Assembly: GCA_015680905.1 (NCBI GenBank)
Contig: CM027381.1
Span: forward strand, 65,523,501 to 65,587,500
From: Coptis chinensis
Lineage: Eukaryota; Streptophyta; Magnoliopsida; Ranunculales; Ranunculaceae
DNA: 64,000 bases
Reading direction: 5' to 3'
Position numbers and translations under genes: made by a program. The notes beneath the pieces were generated by a model that did no database searches, had not been told where the DNA came from, and saw only the letters and a program-made list of their open reading frames with translations. Shown piece by piece: positions 44,871 through 55,459 of this stretch (position 1 is the first letter of the stretch; the number at the start of each line of letters is the position of its first letter).

Positions 44871-45200
44871 TCACCAGATGGAGCAATGATGGAAAAATCA
44901 GTTCGCATCGACTTTGCAACCTCCAATAACGAGGCGGAGTATGAGGCATTAATCATGGGGATTCAAATGGCACTACAGCTCAGTGTACAAGAGCTCCAAG
45001 TCTTTAGTGACTCGTAACTGGTTGTTCGCCAGGTTGCTAAAGAGTACACTACCCACGAAGGTAACCTTTTTAAATACCTTCAAGTTGTTTATCAGTTACT
45101 TCCTTCTTTCAAGAAAGCCACGATACATCATTTTTTGCATGACAAAAATCGTCACGCGGATAGTTTAGCTTACCTGGCTACCCAAACACCAAACTGCGCC
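44871..45200 (+). pseudogene. Gypsy-A second (archaeal-type) RNase H, truncated
   Basis: After the deletion the remaining part reads NNEAEYEALIMG, a stop in DS-x-LVVRQVAKEYTTHEGN (CAA to TAA), YLQVVYQLLPSFKKATIHHF and RHADSLAYLATQ. The segment with the first catalytic Asp (FVDGSSN in Gypsy-B) is gone. The intact version is at 57044-57500. Confidence 0.85.
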
Positions 45201-46528
45201 CCTAGGCAGTTACTCATTGAAGTAATTGACCGACCTGCTTACCAAGCTGAACACGTCGTAGAAGTCAAAGACCTGTGCCCATTATCTAAAGATCAGATGA
45301 GTCAAACATGGATGCAGCCCATCATAGAGTACATCCAGCACGGTACACTCCCAGAAGAGCGTGCCAAATCCAGACAAATTCCATATCAGGCACGCCGTTA
45401 TTGCTTGGTCAATAACAAGTTATTCCAAAAATCTATTGGCGGACCTCACTTAAGGTGCATAAGCCCAGAACAAGGTCAATTAATTTTTGCTGAGATTCAT
45501 GAGGGCGAATGCGGAAACCATGCTGGAGGTCACTCTTTGGCCCACAAAGCGATCTCCCAAGGATACTTTTGGCCTCGAATGCAGATCGATACCAAAACTT
45601 ATGTCCTCAAGTGCATCAAATGCCAGACCTTTGGCCACAACATCATCTAACCAGCTCGTGAGTTGATCAATATTGTGAGCCCTTAGGAATTTCATATGTG
45701 GGGCATGGACATCATAGGACCGTTCATCCCATAAAAAAGTACCGGTTTTCGCTTTGTCTTAGCTACAACTGATTACTTCACTAAGTGGGTCGAAGCAATT
45801 CCTTTAGCTCATGTCAAGGAATCACACGTCAGAAACTTCATCTGGACTCACATCATTACCAAATTTGGATTACCACACACATTGGTGATGGATAATGGTT
45901 ACCAATTCAAGGGAAAAACAGTCAAGGAGTTTCTGTCCAAGTTGAAGATCGTCCATGCATTCTCCACTCCTCATTACGCTCAAAGCAATGGCCAAGCAGA
46001 GGCCAGCAACAAAGCAATCTTAGAAAATTTGAAGAAAAAGATTGAAAAGAACAAGAGCCAATGGCCAAATCAATTAGAGAACATTCTGTGGGCTCATCGC
46101 ACCACAGCTTGCTCCAGCATAGGCGAGTCACCATTCTCCTTATGCTATGGCACAGAAGTCGTTATTTCCACTGAACTGAGAGTCACTACGACTCGATCAG
46201 AACTCGTCGAGTCTGGACATAATGACTCTGTCCTAGCTCGAGAAGTCGACTTGCTGGAAGAATGCCTCGACCTAGCAGCCACCAGAGTGGCATCTTACCA
46301 GCAAACTCTAAAGAAGCCCTACAACAAAAGAGTAGATCTTCGATTTTTTCAACCTGGTGATCTAGTTCTGAAAAAGACTCAGATGACTCTAAGCTAGCAC
46401 CAACATGGGAAGGACCATACATAGTGGAACGAGTTGTTGGCATTGGAGCGTATTGGATCAAAACCCAAGAAGGGAAACCATTGCCACGCCCTTGGAACAC
46501 TTATTTGTTAAAAAAAATTTACCAATAA
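45201..46528 (+). pseudogene. Gypsy-A integrase
   Basis: The zinc-binding region at 45480-45640 has EIHEGECGNHAGGHSLAHKA and CIKCQTFG (His-His-Cys-Cys). Stops occur before MWGMDIIGPF (about 45700, first Asp) and after IP. The core continues with ATTDYFTKWVEAIPLAHVKE, HTLVMDNGYQF (second Asp) and SNGQAEASNKAILENL (Glu). The DDE triad is complete. The C-terminal part RFFQPGDLVLKK shifts frame at 46385 and ends PRPWNTYLLKKIYQ with the stop at 46526-46528. Confidence 0.9.
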
Positions 46529-46655
46529 AAATTCATTGTTGTACATTCCATGTTTTTTACTTACTGCAAATTCAGATATACTCTAGTTATGTTTACAATT
46601 ACAACCTACTTCATCACCAAGACATGACATTCACACCGCAAACATCTTCAATATA
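46529..46655 (+). other. Gypsy-A pol 3' spacer
   Basis: Short non-coding link between the integrase stop and the tandem repeats. Confidence 0.6.
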
Positions 46656-47860
46656 CGTGAGCTTCTAGCACTCTCATGAGTTTCAGCGCTCTCAGGGAGC
46701 CATAAGCTTTCATACGCTAACACGTTCTCCGTGAGCAGAACGCTCTCTTGAGCTTACAGGCTCCATAGCCTCTCCAATTCTCACTAGTTGAGGACCTACA
46801 CTTCTAGGATCAACTCAGTGAGAACACTCTCAGTGAGCAATACACTTTCATACACTAACACGCTCTCCATGAGTAGAACGCTCTCTTGAGCTTACATGCT
46901 CCATAACCTCTCCAATTCTCACTAGTTGAGGACCTATACTTCTAGGATCAACTCAGTGAGAATGCTCTCACTGAGCGATACGCTTTCATATGCTAACACA
47001 CTCTCCATGAGCAGAACGCTCTCTTGAGCTTACAGGCTCCATAGCCTCTCCAATTCTCACTAGTTGAGGACCTACACTTCTAGGATAAACTCAGTGAGAA
47101 CGCTCTCAATGAGCGATACGCTTTCAAAAGCTAACACGCTCTCCATGAGTAGAATGGTCTCTTGAGCTTACAGGTTCCATAGCCTCTCTAATTCTCACTA
47201 GTTGAAGACCTATACTTCTAGGATCAACTCAGTGAGAACGCTCTCAGTTAGCAATACGCTTTCATAAGCTAACACACTCTCCGTGAGCAGAACGCTCTCT
47301 TGAGCTTACATGCTCCATAACCTCTCCAATTCTCACTAGTTGAGGACCTACACTTCTAGGATCAACTCAATGAGAAGGCTCTCAGTGAGCGATACGCTTT
47401 CATAAGCTAACACGCTCTCCGTGAGCAGAATGCTCTCTTGAGCTTACAGGCTCCATAGCCTCTCCAATTCTCAGTAGTTGAGGACCTATACTTCTAGGAT
47501 CAACTCAGTAAGAACGCTCTCAGTGAGCGATACACTTTCATAAGATAACACGCTCTCCGTGAGCAGAATGCTCTCTTGAGCTTATAGGCTCCATAGCCTC
47601 TCCAATTCTCACTGATTGAGAACCTATACTTCTAGGATCAACTCAGTGAGAACGTTCTCAGTGAGCAATACGCTTGCATAAGCTAACTCATTCTTTGTGA
47701 GCGGCATGCTCCCTTTAACTCATAGGCTCCATAGCCTCTCCAATTCTCATTACTTGATTACCTATAACTTTAGGATCAGCTCAGAGAAAACACTCTCTGC
47801 GAGCCCTACGCTATATTAGGCTAGCACGCTCACCCGAGCTACCAAGCTACCTATATTGTC
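46656..47860 (+). repeat. Gypsy-A tandem array, about eight 138-bp units
   Basis: Units contain CGCTCTCAGTGAGC, AACACGCTCTCCGTGAGCAG, CTCCATAGCCTCTCCAATTC and CTTCTAGGATCAACTCAGTG. The last motif recurs near 46808, 46945, 47084, 47221, 47359, 47497, 47635 and 47773, a period of 137-139 bp. The last unit is the most diverged. Each unit has several GAGC/GCTC inverted motifs. Arrays between pol and the 3' LTR are known from Tat-type elements and can seed satellite DNA. Confidence 0.92.
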
Positions 47861-48270
47861 CTTACTAGCGGTCTGCCCACAAAGGAGAACGTTATCTACG
47901 AACAAAACGCTTCCTTAAGCTAAGTCTCAAGCTTCGTAGTCACTATATGCCATATTCATTACGAGCACAATGATAAGTACAAGCAATCAAGCATAAATAA
48001 GCAACATGCATTCTATAAACCCCGATCAACTGAACTGCCTGAATAAACTCAGGAAACCAGTTCACTAATCCATCGATCTACTAGGTCTACCCAGGAAATC
48101 CAGATCGGCATTCTTACAATTTTTTTTACAAAAACCGAACTGCCACTTTCGTGGAAACCAGTTCGTTATGTATCTGTACCAAAAGGGCGGACCACCAGGT
48201 TATCCCAGGAAACCAGCTCTATTGTTTCAGGCCAATGGCCACACATAAACACAAACTTAAAACACCATTT
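47861..48270 (+). other. Gypsy-A spacer between tandem array and antisense gene
   Basis: Non-coding, with the recurring phrases CCCAGGAAATCCAGATCGG (about 48092) and CAGGAAACCAGCTCTATTG (about 48207). The same phrases precede both antisense genes in Gypsy-B, so the spacer is a conserved part of the antisense-gene module, probably its 3' UTR. Confidence 0.6.
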
Positions 48271-50602
48271 CTAAACAAAATTATCAAAGCTTTCAGTGAT
48301 AAGTGCATTCAGCACTTGAGATGGACTAGGTTCGCCGGCGGTCGCCACAACCGCATCGGTAACTGTCACATCCAGGTTGACCGGCACCTGCGAAGGATCA
48401 GCTAATACACCAATATCGGAAAGAGGCACGACCTCAGGAATATTACTAGCATCTTCGAGTGTTTCGTTCCTACGATCACTCAAAGCCCCACGTTCATGTT
48501 CCTCCTGCAACTCATCGTATTTTTTCTCCAGCTCCTCCACCTCAGCACGAATGGCAAAATAGGCCTCCTTCACCTGCACCGTTGCAGTTTTGCATCTGTC
48601 AGCAAAGGCATTCGCTGCAGCTAACTTTCTCTTTAGGTCGTCCACCTCATGCCTCAGCTCGACCGACTCGTTGATAGCTGACGTCTTCTCCAAAGTCAAT
48701 GAAGTCAGCTGCGTCTTCAAAGCGTCCAGTTCTTTCTTCTCAGACTGTTCCATTTCTCGAAGAGTCGAGAGCTCGTCCTTCAAGGACTCGACCTCAGTCT
48801 TTTCCATCTCAGCGAACTGTGCAGCCGTTTTCAATTTTTGGTACCCAAATAAGCTGCATTAATAAGCCGCGATTACCGCGTCGATTATCAAACAATAACA
48901 CGAGGCAGAACAAGGCAAACAAATCACAACACAGGAGGTACTTACCAAGCACCATGCCTTATCCATCCCCCTTAAGTTCCACTCCAGCTCCTTGGAATCC
49001 AAATCCTTCCTATCACCATCCAGCGTCATCCCCTCCAGCAAACAAGCAACTATAGGTGCAGATTTGTAGCTATAATCCGACCTCTTCACAAAGCGTTTTT
49101 TACCAGACGTCTCATCTACATACATCAGGTTGCACTCCAGCTCATCTTTCCCACCACTGGAGTGACCTTTGCCAGTTTCTTTAACAACAACCTTCCCTTT
49201 CATCTTACCAGAAGTATCTCCAGTAACCTTGGTCGGAGTGACCTCTGTGGTCTCTTCACCCAGCACGCTGAAGTCGACTAGCGGCCTAGACCTCGAGCTA
49301 CGAGCCACCCTACCCCCAGTTCGCCCTTCACCGCCAGGTCCCGAGCTGCTCCCAAACACATTTTCAACTACCCTCGTGACCTTCACAGGTCGGGCCTCAG
49401 GTTTGTCACTCTTCTTCTTCGGTAAGCGATTTCGCTCAAGAATATCAAAGTTGATATCATCCAGATCGTAGGGGTGTCCCTCCATCCATACCCGCCCCGA
49501 AGACCAGCAGACTCCATAAGGTCGCCGGGACCAAAGACAACTTCAGTTCTTATCTTCCCTTGTCACCAGGTCGCTCTTGCGCTTTTCCATCACAAGTCCA
49601 GTAGATGCTTCACCGATCACCTCACCATGGGCCCTCTTCTTCTTAACCCTCCTCTTCTCCCTAATCGCAGGCCCTCCCCGTTCCTCAAAGAAATGTGCAA
49701 CCTCAGGAATTTTCTCCTGTTTCTACACTCGAGTTAGCCTTGCGAACTTCTCAATCACCTTCCGATCAGTTCTCTATAGCAAGCTCTGCACAGACAACAA
49801 AATAGTAATGTCAATACAAAGTCAACAGATGCAATATCAAAACGCTCAAATAGCATACTAGTACCCACCAGTAAGGTCATATATCCTATTTTCCACACCA
49901 TAACCTCTAACACAGAAGTTCCCAACTAATAGCAATGGCCTTTTGTCCCAAGACTCGTTACTCACATCGTCCAGAACGCCCGACCTCTTAGTTCGTGTTT
50001 GCAAACTAAAGTTAGGAGCCCGAGATCGCTTTACTGAGAAGTGCTCAATAATATCAACGACCCTTATCCGGTACTCACCGTTGGCATTCAGCAGGTCAAA
50101 CACCTTGAACAACCGCCACGTGTTACCCACAAAATGACAGGGCACTTTGTCACAAAAGTTCAAAAATGCACAGACCAGTTTAGAGAACGGTATCGTCTTA
50201 TGCGCCCTCAACTACCCCTCACAGACTATAACCCCGTAGTTCGGTGGATTGTACATATCGCTAAAGACCCGTGCATCCTGTTCTGGCTCATGGATCTCCA
50301 GACCACTTACGGTTATCCTATAAGTCTTTCTCAGGCAGGAGAACGCCCTCAAAGCGTGTTTGTCTACAGTCCTATAGGCAGCAGCCCACTAGACGACAAT
50401 CTCTCATCGCGACCTGAAGTGCTAGTTACAGCAACCACAGATGCAGATCGGGCATCATCTCCCCACCTTTCGCCTCATCATCATCATCATCATCACCCTC
50501 ACTCACACCATAAACTGACTCTTCCTTCTCTTCCTCCGCGTCATCCCAACCAAGAGAAACTTTGCGAATCTCATTAGATCACGTATCGTCTAAGTCAGAC
50601 AT
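48271..50602 (-). pseudogene. Gypsy-A antisense gene (three exons, coiled-coil C-terminus)
   Basis: Minus-strand ATG at 50602 (MSDLDD). Exon 1 to 49869 has an acidic Asp run from CAT repeats, then FSKLVCAFLNFCDKVPCHFV, NTWRLFKVFDLLNANGEYRI and NESWDKRPLLLVGNF. The GTGGGT donor and CTGTGCAG acceptor fit an intron. Exon 2 (49785-48946) is basic, with KSDLVTREDKN and LLEGMTLDGDRKDLDSKELE. A GTAAGT donor and ATGCAG acceptor lead to exon 3 (48853-48271), a long coiled coil such as EVESLKDELSTLREMEQSEK. Exons 1 and 2 contain stops. The exon 1 region resembles the putative gypsy-type transposon protein family (PF04195). Its role in Tat elements is unknown. Confidence 0.75.
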
Positions 50603-51099
50603 CTATCTCTTGTCACTCACAACTCTAACAACAGCTAACAAAACAAACGACCTAACAACTCAATAACAAAAAGCAAGAATGAAGCAGAGACCAGAAGATC
50701 AACAATGGCAGAAAACTAACTTGAAGACTCTTGGTGTAGTGAGTTTTTCTTCAAAGAGAAGCAAGAAATGGCAATTCAGATAGCCAGCGTTGTTTTGTAT
50801 AACCGCCCCTCCAGTTCCCAAAATGTTATGATTACACCCTAGCCCTAGCCGCACACAACTTCCAACAAGCTGTCTTATCTTTTCAAATCCCGAAAAAATG
50901 GGGCGGCATGTTTTCTCTGCAACTACTCAGATTTGCTCACGTGTTAACTATTACCGCATACCAGTTCACCAGATAGTATGAATCGATCTATAAAGTTCCT
51001 TGGGTATTTCCATTTACATCAGTTCGTCTCTTCATGCATGCTCAACACGTGCTACTGTGTTCTCTCAATATATCACTTCAATGAACTGCACGACCTACT
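50603..51099. other. Gypsy-A region between antisense gene and 3' LTR
   Basis: Non-coding. It would contain the promoter and 5' leader of the antisense gene, reading leftward. No clear TATA box assigned. Confidence 0.5.
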
Positions 51100-51111
51100 G
51101 AGAGGGGGTTG
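51100..51111 (+). other. Gypsy-A polypurine tract
   Basis: GAGAGGGGGTTG lies directly before the 3' LTR start TGTGAGGG and would prime plus-strand DNA synthesis. Confidence 0.8.
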
Positions 51112-51645
51112 TGTGAGGGAGTGATATTCTCATTTAGGAATATCAAGCACGTGCTCAGCATGGTGGAAATACCACACCGACCTCTGACTTACTTCTCCGA
51201 CCTACGTCACTAGCTCGCGTCCACGAGCTACGAGATCACTCTAGAACAGATCATATCACTACGAAAACATTCTATATCATGACTCAGCCTATCTTCTAGA
51301 AGCAATCATGACCAAAACTGCATTTACACAAATCACTGCCGCAAGCTACTAACCACGGCTACTAATCCCCATCATTATAGCATGTCTATCAACACAGTTC
51401 TCGCATGCCTTCTCAATCTCCACCCTACATTTGTGTTGATCTTTACACGTGTTGGGATAAGATTCACTTTCACCATCTATAAATACCTCCCACATGAACT
51501 ACGCCAGGCCTGATTCTTCTCTCCCCCCAGAATCAAGAGAAGATACGTAGGAAGTTCGCTCATCAACGAACTCGGTCTTTACCATATTCAATCCTATTCC
51601 CCCTCCATCCTTGTATGTAAAGGTGAACTAAAACGCTCCTTTACA
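51112..51645 (+). repeat. Gypsy-A 3' LTR
   Basis: 534 bp with the same termini as the 5' LTR and the TATA box at 51477-51485. CTTTA follows at 51646-51650. Confidence 0.95.
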
Positions 51646-51650
51646 CTTTA

Positions 51651-52125
51651 CACAAACCAAAATGGGTCAAAACAGCTTTGCTAGGATTGCAACTACGGCC
51701 ATAATAGGATTGCTAGGATTGCAACTAGGACTTGTAAATATTTCAAATGCATCAAAAGGACAAGGTTGGCATCTCGTTAACCCTTATAAGATATTTAGGT
51801 GTTAAAGTAATTGATGAGCCACTGAAGTTTCATTTTTCTTATCAATATTGATGTCAAATCAATTTCTAAGAAAAAAGTTATTTTCCCTTGAAAGGAAATG
51901 AAATTACTTGGCAATGGAATGAGTTAGGCTTGATTGCCGATGTAAGCTATAGCAAGTATTGAAGCATGATCTTATTATGATCAGTAACTTTTGTTATGAC
52001 TCAACATGCTACGTTGTAACAGAGTCGGAAGCTTTCTTTATGTCAATGTCTGGTTTAAATGTACACACACGGATTTGTAATCGTGGATTGGTAGTTTTGA
52101 ATTGTTAATATATATATTCACCAAG
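51651..52125 (+). other. Remainder of PSF1 intron
   Basis: Non-coding sequence between Gypsy-A and PSF1 exon 4. It contains a short duplicated phrase TTGCTAGGATTGCAACTA (51676-51731). No gene is seen. Confidence 0.6.
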
Positions 52126-52275
52126 ATATGGTTCCCCCAAAGGATCCTTATATCATTCAAAGTCAGGGTCCTTGATGATGTTGGTGACGTGTTTCTTAGC
52201 GATCAATCACCAAATCTCGCTCGCCACTCTATACACTTTCTCAAGCGAAACGATGCTGAGTTGTTCATATCACAG
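52126..52275 (+). pseudogene. PSF1: PSF1 exon 4 with 4-nt insertion
   Basis: MVPPKDPYI is followed by four extra bases (ATTC at about 52155), after which the frame needed for VRVLDDVGDVFLSDQ and NLARHSIHFLKRNDAELF is out of register. The exon ends CACAG before GTGAAT. It matches the C-terminal B-domain of PSF1. The acceptor is weak (CCAAG instead of a pyrimidine-rich CAG). Confidence 0.85.
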
Positions 52276-52361
52276 GTGAATTAAGCTTTTTATTCTCTAG
52301 AAATTTAATATTGTTGCTTTGTGTAATTCCTTGATAATATTTTGTAACTTAATTTTATTAG

Positions 52362-52388
52362 GGATTAGTAGAGGAGCTTCCCAGTTGA
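52362..52388 (+). pseudogene. PSF1: PSF1 exon 5 (terminal)
   Basis: After an ATTAG acceptor, nine codons including the stop read GLVEELPS, equivalent to the GL-x-EEL ending of plant PSF1. Confidence 0.75.
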
Positions 52389-52604
52389 TAAGACAGTTAA
52401 CCATAGAACTACTCATGAATCATGACTAGCCAGGCCTACGAGGAAATGTAATGCCTTGGTGTTGCTCATCCAGTAATGCATTGAAGTCGAAAATGGATTT
52501 GTTTCCTGCTCGGAACTCCTCCTGTTCGAAAGACTGAAACTAATGATGCAATGCATTTTCGGAGTGTAGTAAACCAAATCGCCATCCTACAATGGAATGA
52601 AGAG
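52389..52604. other. PSF1 3' flank
   Basis: Non-coding, probably the former 3' UTR and terminator of PSF1. Gypsy-B begins at 52605, with AAGAG immediately before it as the presumed left target duplicate. Confidence 0.5.
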
Positions 52605-53139
52605 TGTAAGGGAGTGATATTCTCCTTCAAGAATATCAAGCACGTGCTCAGCATGGTGGAAATACCACACCGATCTCTGATACACCTCGCCAACCTATGT
52701 CACCAGCTCGCATCCACACGCTATGAGATCGCTCCATAACAGTTCGTATCATCATACAGACTGATCTACAACGTGATTCATCTTATTTTCTAGAAGCAAT
52801 CATGAGGGAATCTACACGTGCGCAAATCACTACCGCAAGCTACTAAGCCAGGCTACTAATCCCCATCATTACAGCAGACCTATAAACACAGTTCTCACAC
52901 GCCTCCGCAATCTTGACCCTACATCTGTGTTATCTTTTACACGTGTTGGGTGAGGATACACTTGGGTCACCTATAAATACTCTCCATATGAACTACGCCA
53001 GACCTGATTCTTCTCTCCCCCCAAAATCTAGGGAAGATACATAGGCAGTTCGCTCCTTGACAAACTCTGTCTCAACCATAATCTAATCCGTTCTCCCTTT
53101 CCCTGTGTATGTAAAGGAAACACCAAAACACACCTTACA
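52605..53139 (+). repeat. Gypsy-B 5' LTR
   Basis: 535 bp, starting TGTAAGGGAGTGATATTC and ending ACACACCTTACA. TATA box CTATAAATA at 52971-52979. It is more diverged from either Gypsy-A LTR than those are from each other. Confidence 0.92.
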
Positions 53140-53140
53140 T

Positions 53141-53156
53141 TAGCGCCGTCTGTGGT
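53141..53156 (+). other. Gypsy-B primer binding site
   Basis: TAGCGCCGTCTGTGGT, one base after the LTR, is closer to the common TGGCGCCGTCTGTGG form than the Gypsy-A site. Confidence 0.7.
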
Positions 53157-53224
53157 CTCGATTTCTTGAGAAACCACCTAACAAATCCAAACTCCATAAA
53201 CCAAAAGTCTCAAGCCCACGAAAC

Positions 53225-54620
53225 ATGGCAAGCCTCGAAGCTCAAAACTAGAGTTTAGCTGGTCAGCTAGGAACGATGAACAAACAAATCACCCTGCTCA
53301 GGCAGGAGAACGTTCAACTTCGCACACAAGTCGACACTCAAACTCCACCTCCTCCCCTAGCAGAGGACAACATCAACGAAGTTAATCAACAGATTAACAA
53401 GTTGTCACAACGGATCGACCAGAGTGCTGTAAAGAAAGACGCCACCCAAATCGTCCAAAAAATGCTCAAAACATACCGCACGTCTCCGTTTACTGCCGAA
53501 GTACTAAGCAGAGCTTCTCCTCCATATTTCATACAGCCATGTTTCCCGATGTATGATGGCAGCGCATGTCCTGGCCAGCACGTAGCCCGCTACATTCAAA
53601 GTCTGGCACTCTACAGTGCACTTGAGTATGACCACCTTCACTGTCGTCTGTGTTTCCGGCAGTCTCAAAGATGGCGCTCTCGATTGGTTCTTTTCACTTG
53701 AGTCTAACTCAATAAAGACCTTCGAGCAACTCACAGACTTGTTCGCTAGTCAGTACGTCCACAACTGACGTAAAAAAGTTGATCTCGATTCGTTGTTCCA
53801 GCTCTCACTGGGCGAAGACGAAACCATTCGGGAGTTTCTGGGCCGATTCAAAGCAGAACTACTATGCATGGAAGCCGGCCTGAAAGAATCATTTGCCACC
53901 TTGGCATTCCCCAACGCCTGTCGCGTGCGCAACACGGCACTTACCAGATCGTTGATGAAGGAGCGCCTCAAAACGCTATCCAAGCTATACGCTCGTGTGG
54001 ACAAGTACATTAAGCTACAAGAAGGGTTGAGGCGCCAAGGCCTACCAGAAGAAGAAGAGGTCGCAGCAATCTCCGATTAGCTTCAAAAAAGCAACCTCAA
54101 CAGCAGCCACAACAGCACGAACGGAAGCCAGGAAACCGGATGACCAATGATCGCGAGTTCGCTGTCCTCGCACGATCTCCCAGTTACATACTGGAAAAGA
54201 TCAAACGAGCTGCATACTACCGACCTGATGTACGGCAACCAGCAGATCGACATGACAAGCCATATTGCGCCTTTCACCGAGCAAAATGTCATGAAACCGA
54301 TGCATGCTGGGGGCTAAAGCATTACCTGCAAGACCTCATTGAAGCCGAACACATCAAGCAGTACACAAACATACCAGATGGCGATCTGCGCCATAAACTG
54401 ATGTCTCGTCGGCTGCGTAGCCAAACTCTACCCCGCCTTGATCGCCACAACAATCAAACTCGATCTCGCAGCAAAGGACTTCCCAGAGACCGTTCTAGTC
54501 ACGAGCGCCGCCTGCACTCATCAGATTTCGACAATGAAAGAACTATTCATATGATCACTTTCCCTAATGACTCAGTTAGTTTGTCCAGAGAAAAAAGAAG
54601 GCGCGTGGGTGCCCTTCAAG
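53225..54620 (+). pseudogene. Gypsy-B gag
   Basis: The ATG at 53225 is followed by a TAG at codon 9 (CAG in Gypsy-A). Downstream the coiled coil, GSACPGQHVARYIQSL and LGEDETIREFLGRFKAELL match Gypsy-A. A 1-nt change at about 53648 shifts the frame, and TGA stands at about 53766. The second part (from 54140) includes YRPDVRQPADRHDKPYCAFH and KCHETDACWGLKHYL, with the zinc-like Cys/His set intact, followed by the Arg/Ser-rich tail. Gag and protease are in one frame from 54140 to 55261. Confidence 0.88.
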
Positions 54621-54639
54621 AAGTTTACCATTTCTCCTC

Positions 54640-55261
54640 ACAAGTAGCACCTGCCCCACGAAGTTCAACTCGCAGCACCGGAGACATCAATTTCACAGCA
54701 GCCGACCTCAACAAAGTTTGTCTCCCCCACAACTACGCGCTTGTAGTCCACGTCAAGATCAGTGACTGGACAGTTAAGCGTGTTCTGATCGACCCTGGTA
54801 GCTCATACGACATTTTGTTTTACCACATAGTACAGGAGATGAACTTCCCCAAGTCAATCTTAATAGATCCAATTGCTCCTCTTTATGGGTTCAATGGCTC
54901 CCGAGCCGACCCAATCGGTGATATTATACTCCCAATTTCAGTGGGATCAAGAGAGGATAAAGTCAGCTTCAATACGCATTTCAGCGTCTTAGACATCAAG
55001 TTGTCCTACAATGTCATCCTAGGACGGCGTTGGATTCATCAAATGCAGGCCGTACCGTCGACACTGCATCAAGTCCTTCACTTTCCAGTCCCCAGGGGCA
55101 TGATGGAGCTTCCCAGCAACCAACTCGAGGTCTATCATTGTAATCAAATCCTCTCAGCGAATACAACAGCCGAACCCCCTGTCAGCATAAGAAATAAGCC
55201 CACCAGCTACACCATGGCCAGAGACTTGGTCACTGAAGTCAGAGGCAACACACCAACTTAG
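54640..55261 (+). pseudogene. Gypsy-B aspartic protease
   Basis: VLIDPGSSYDILFYHIV holds the catalytic Asp, and SVLDIKLSYNVILGRRWIHQ follows. The reading frame is open and continuous with the end of gag. This is the best-preserved protease of the pair, though the element is inactive. Confidence 0.88.
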
Positions 55262-55459
55262 AACGCTGGGGGCTCCAGCAAGAAGGTCTATCCATCTATC
55301 CAGACCCCGAAAGTCGCTAAAGCAGTTACCGATCCAATTGACAGGACCCCAGAGGTTGCTCCTGCAATCCGTACTCCACTTGTTCCTGCCCCAGAGGTCG
55401 CCCATCCAGATCACATACAACCTATACAGCTTCAGACACGTACTCCAGCCTCTGTTGTT

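Larger units (their letters stand above)
40587..51645 (+). mobile_element. Gypsy-A: full-length Tat-type Ty3/gypsy retrotransposon
   Basis: 11.06 kb with LTRs 40587-41121 and 51112-51645 and the target-site duplication CTTTA at 40582-40586 and 51646-51650. Order: primer site, gag, protease, RT, RNase H, second (archaeal-type) RNase H, integrase, tandem repeats, antisense gene, polypurine tract. RT before integrase defines Ty3/gypsy. The second RNase H plus an antisense ORF downstream of pol are features of the Tat group. A deletion and multiple stops make it inactive. Confidence 0.95.
30129..52388 (+). pseudogene. PSF1: GINS complex subunit PSF1, split by 21 kb of retroelements
   Basis: PSF1 is one of four GINS subunits, part of the CMG helicase that unwinds DNA at replication forks in the nucleus. 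Exon blocks in one orientation: 30129-30203 starts MHGRRASQLLKHLSTNEPGQ and ends at a GTAACT donor. 30283-30339 has ECGTHHIELQGMI. 30440-30588 has QSFRWKVGAVLPQE, YFKNHSVPLESYMSEMEVDL and a GTAAGT donor. 52126-52275 has MVPPKDPYI, LARHSIHFLKRNDAELFISQ and a GTGAAT donor. 52362-52388 gives GLVEELPS and a stop. About 40 residues expected between exons 2 and 3 (the region before the YNRAE-type segment) are missing. Exon 2 has in-frame stops, and a 4-nt insertion follows PYI. Copia-3 and Gypsy-A fill the intron after DLTV. Intron borders are otherwise conserved, so it was once a real gene rather than a retrocopy. Confidence 0.88.

Noticed and set aside
46656..47860. Regular repeats that could be mistaken for a CRISPR array.
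   Set aside because: Units of 138 bp are directly tandem with no unique spacers and lie inside a plant gypsy element.
48271..50602. Minus-strand coiled-coil ORFs looked at first like a host gene next to PSF1.
   Set aside because: The same gene occurs at the same place in Gypsy-B, and both lie between pol and a gypsy LTR, so it belongs to the element.
40587..51645. Endogenous pararetrovirus (caulimovirid) origin for the gypsy-type RT.
   Set aside because: LTRs, integrase with a full DDE triad and target-site duplications are present; no movement protein is seen.
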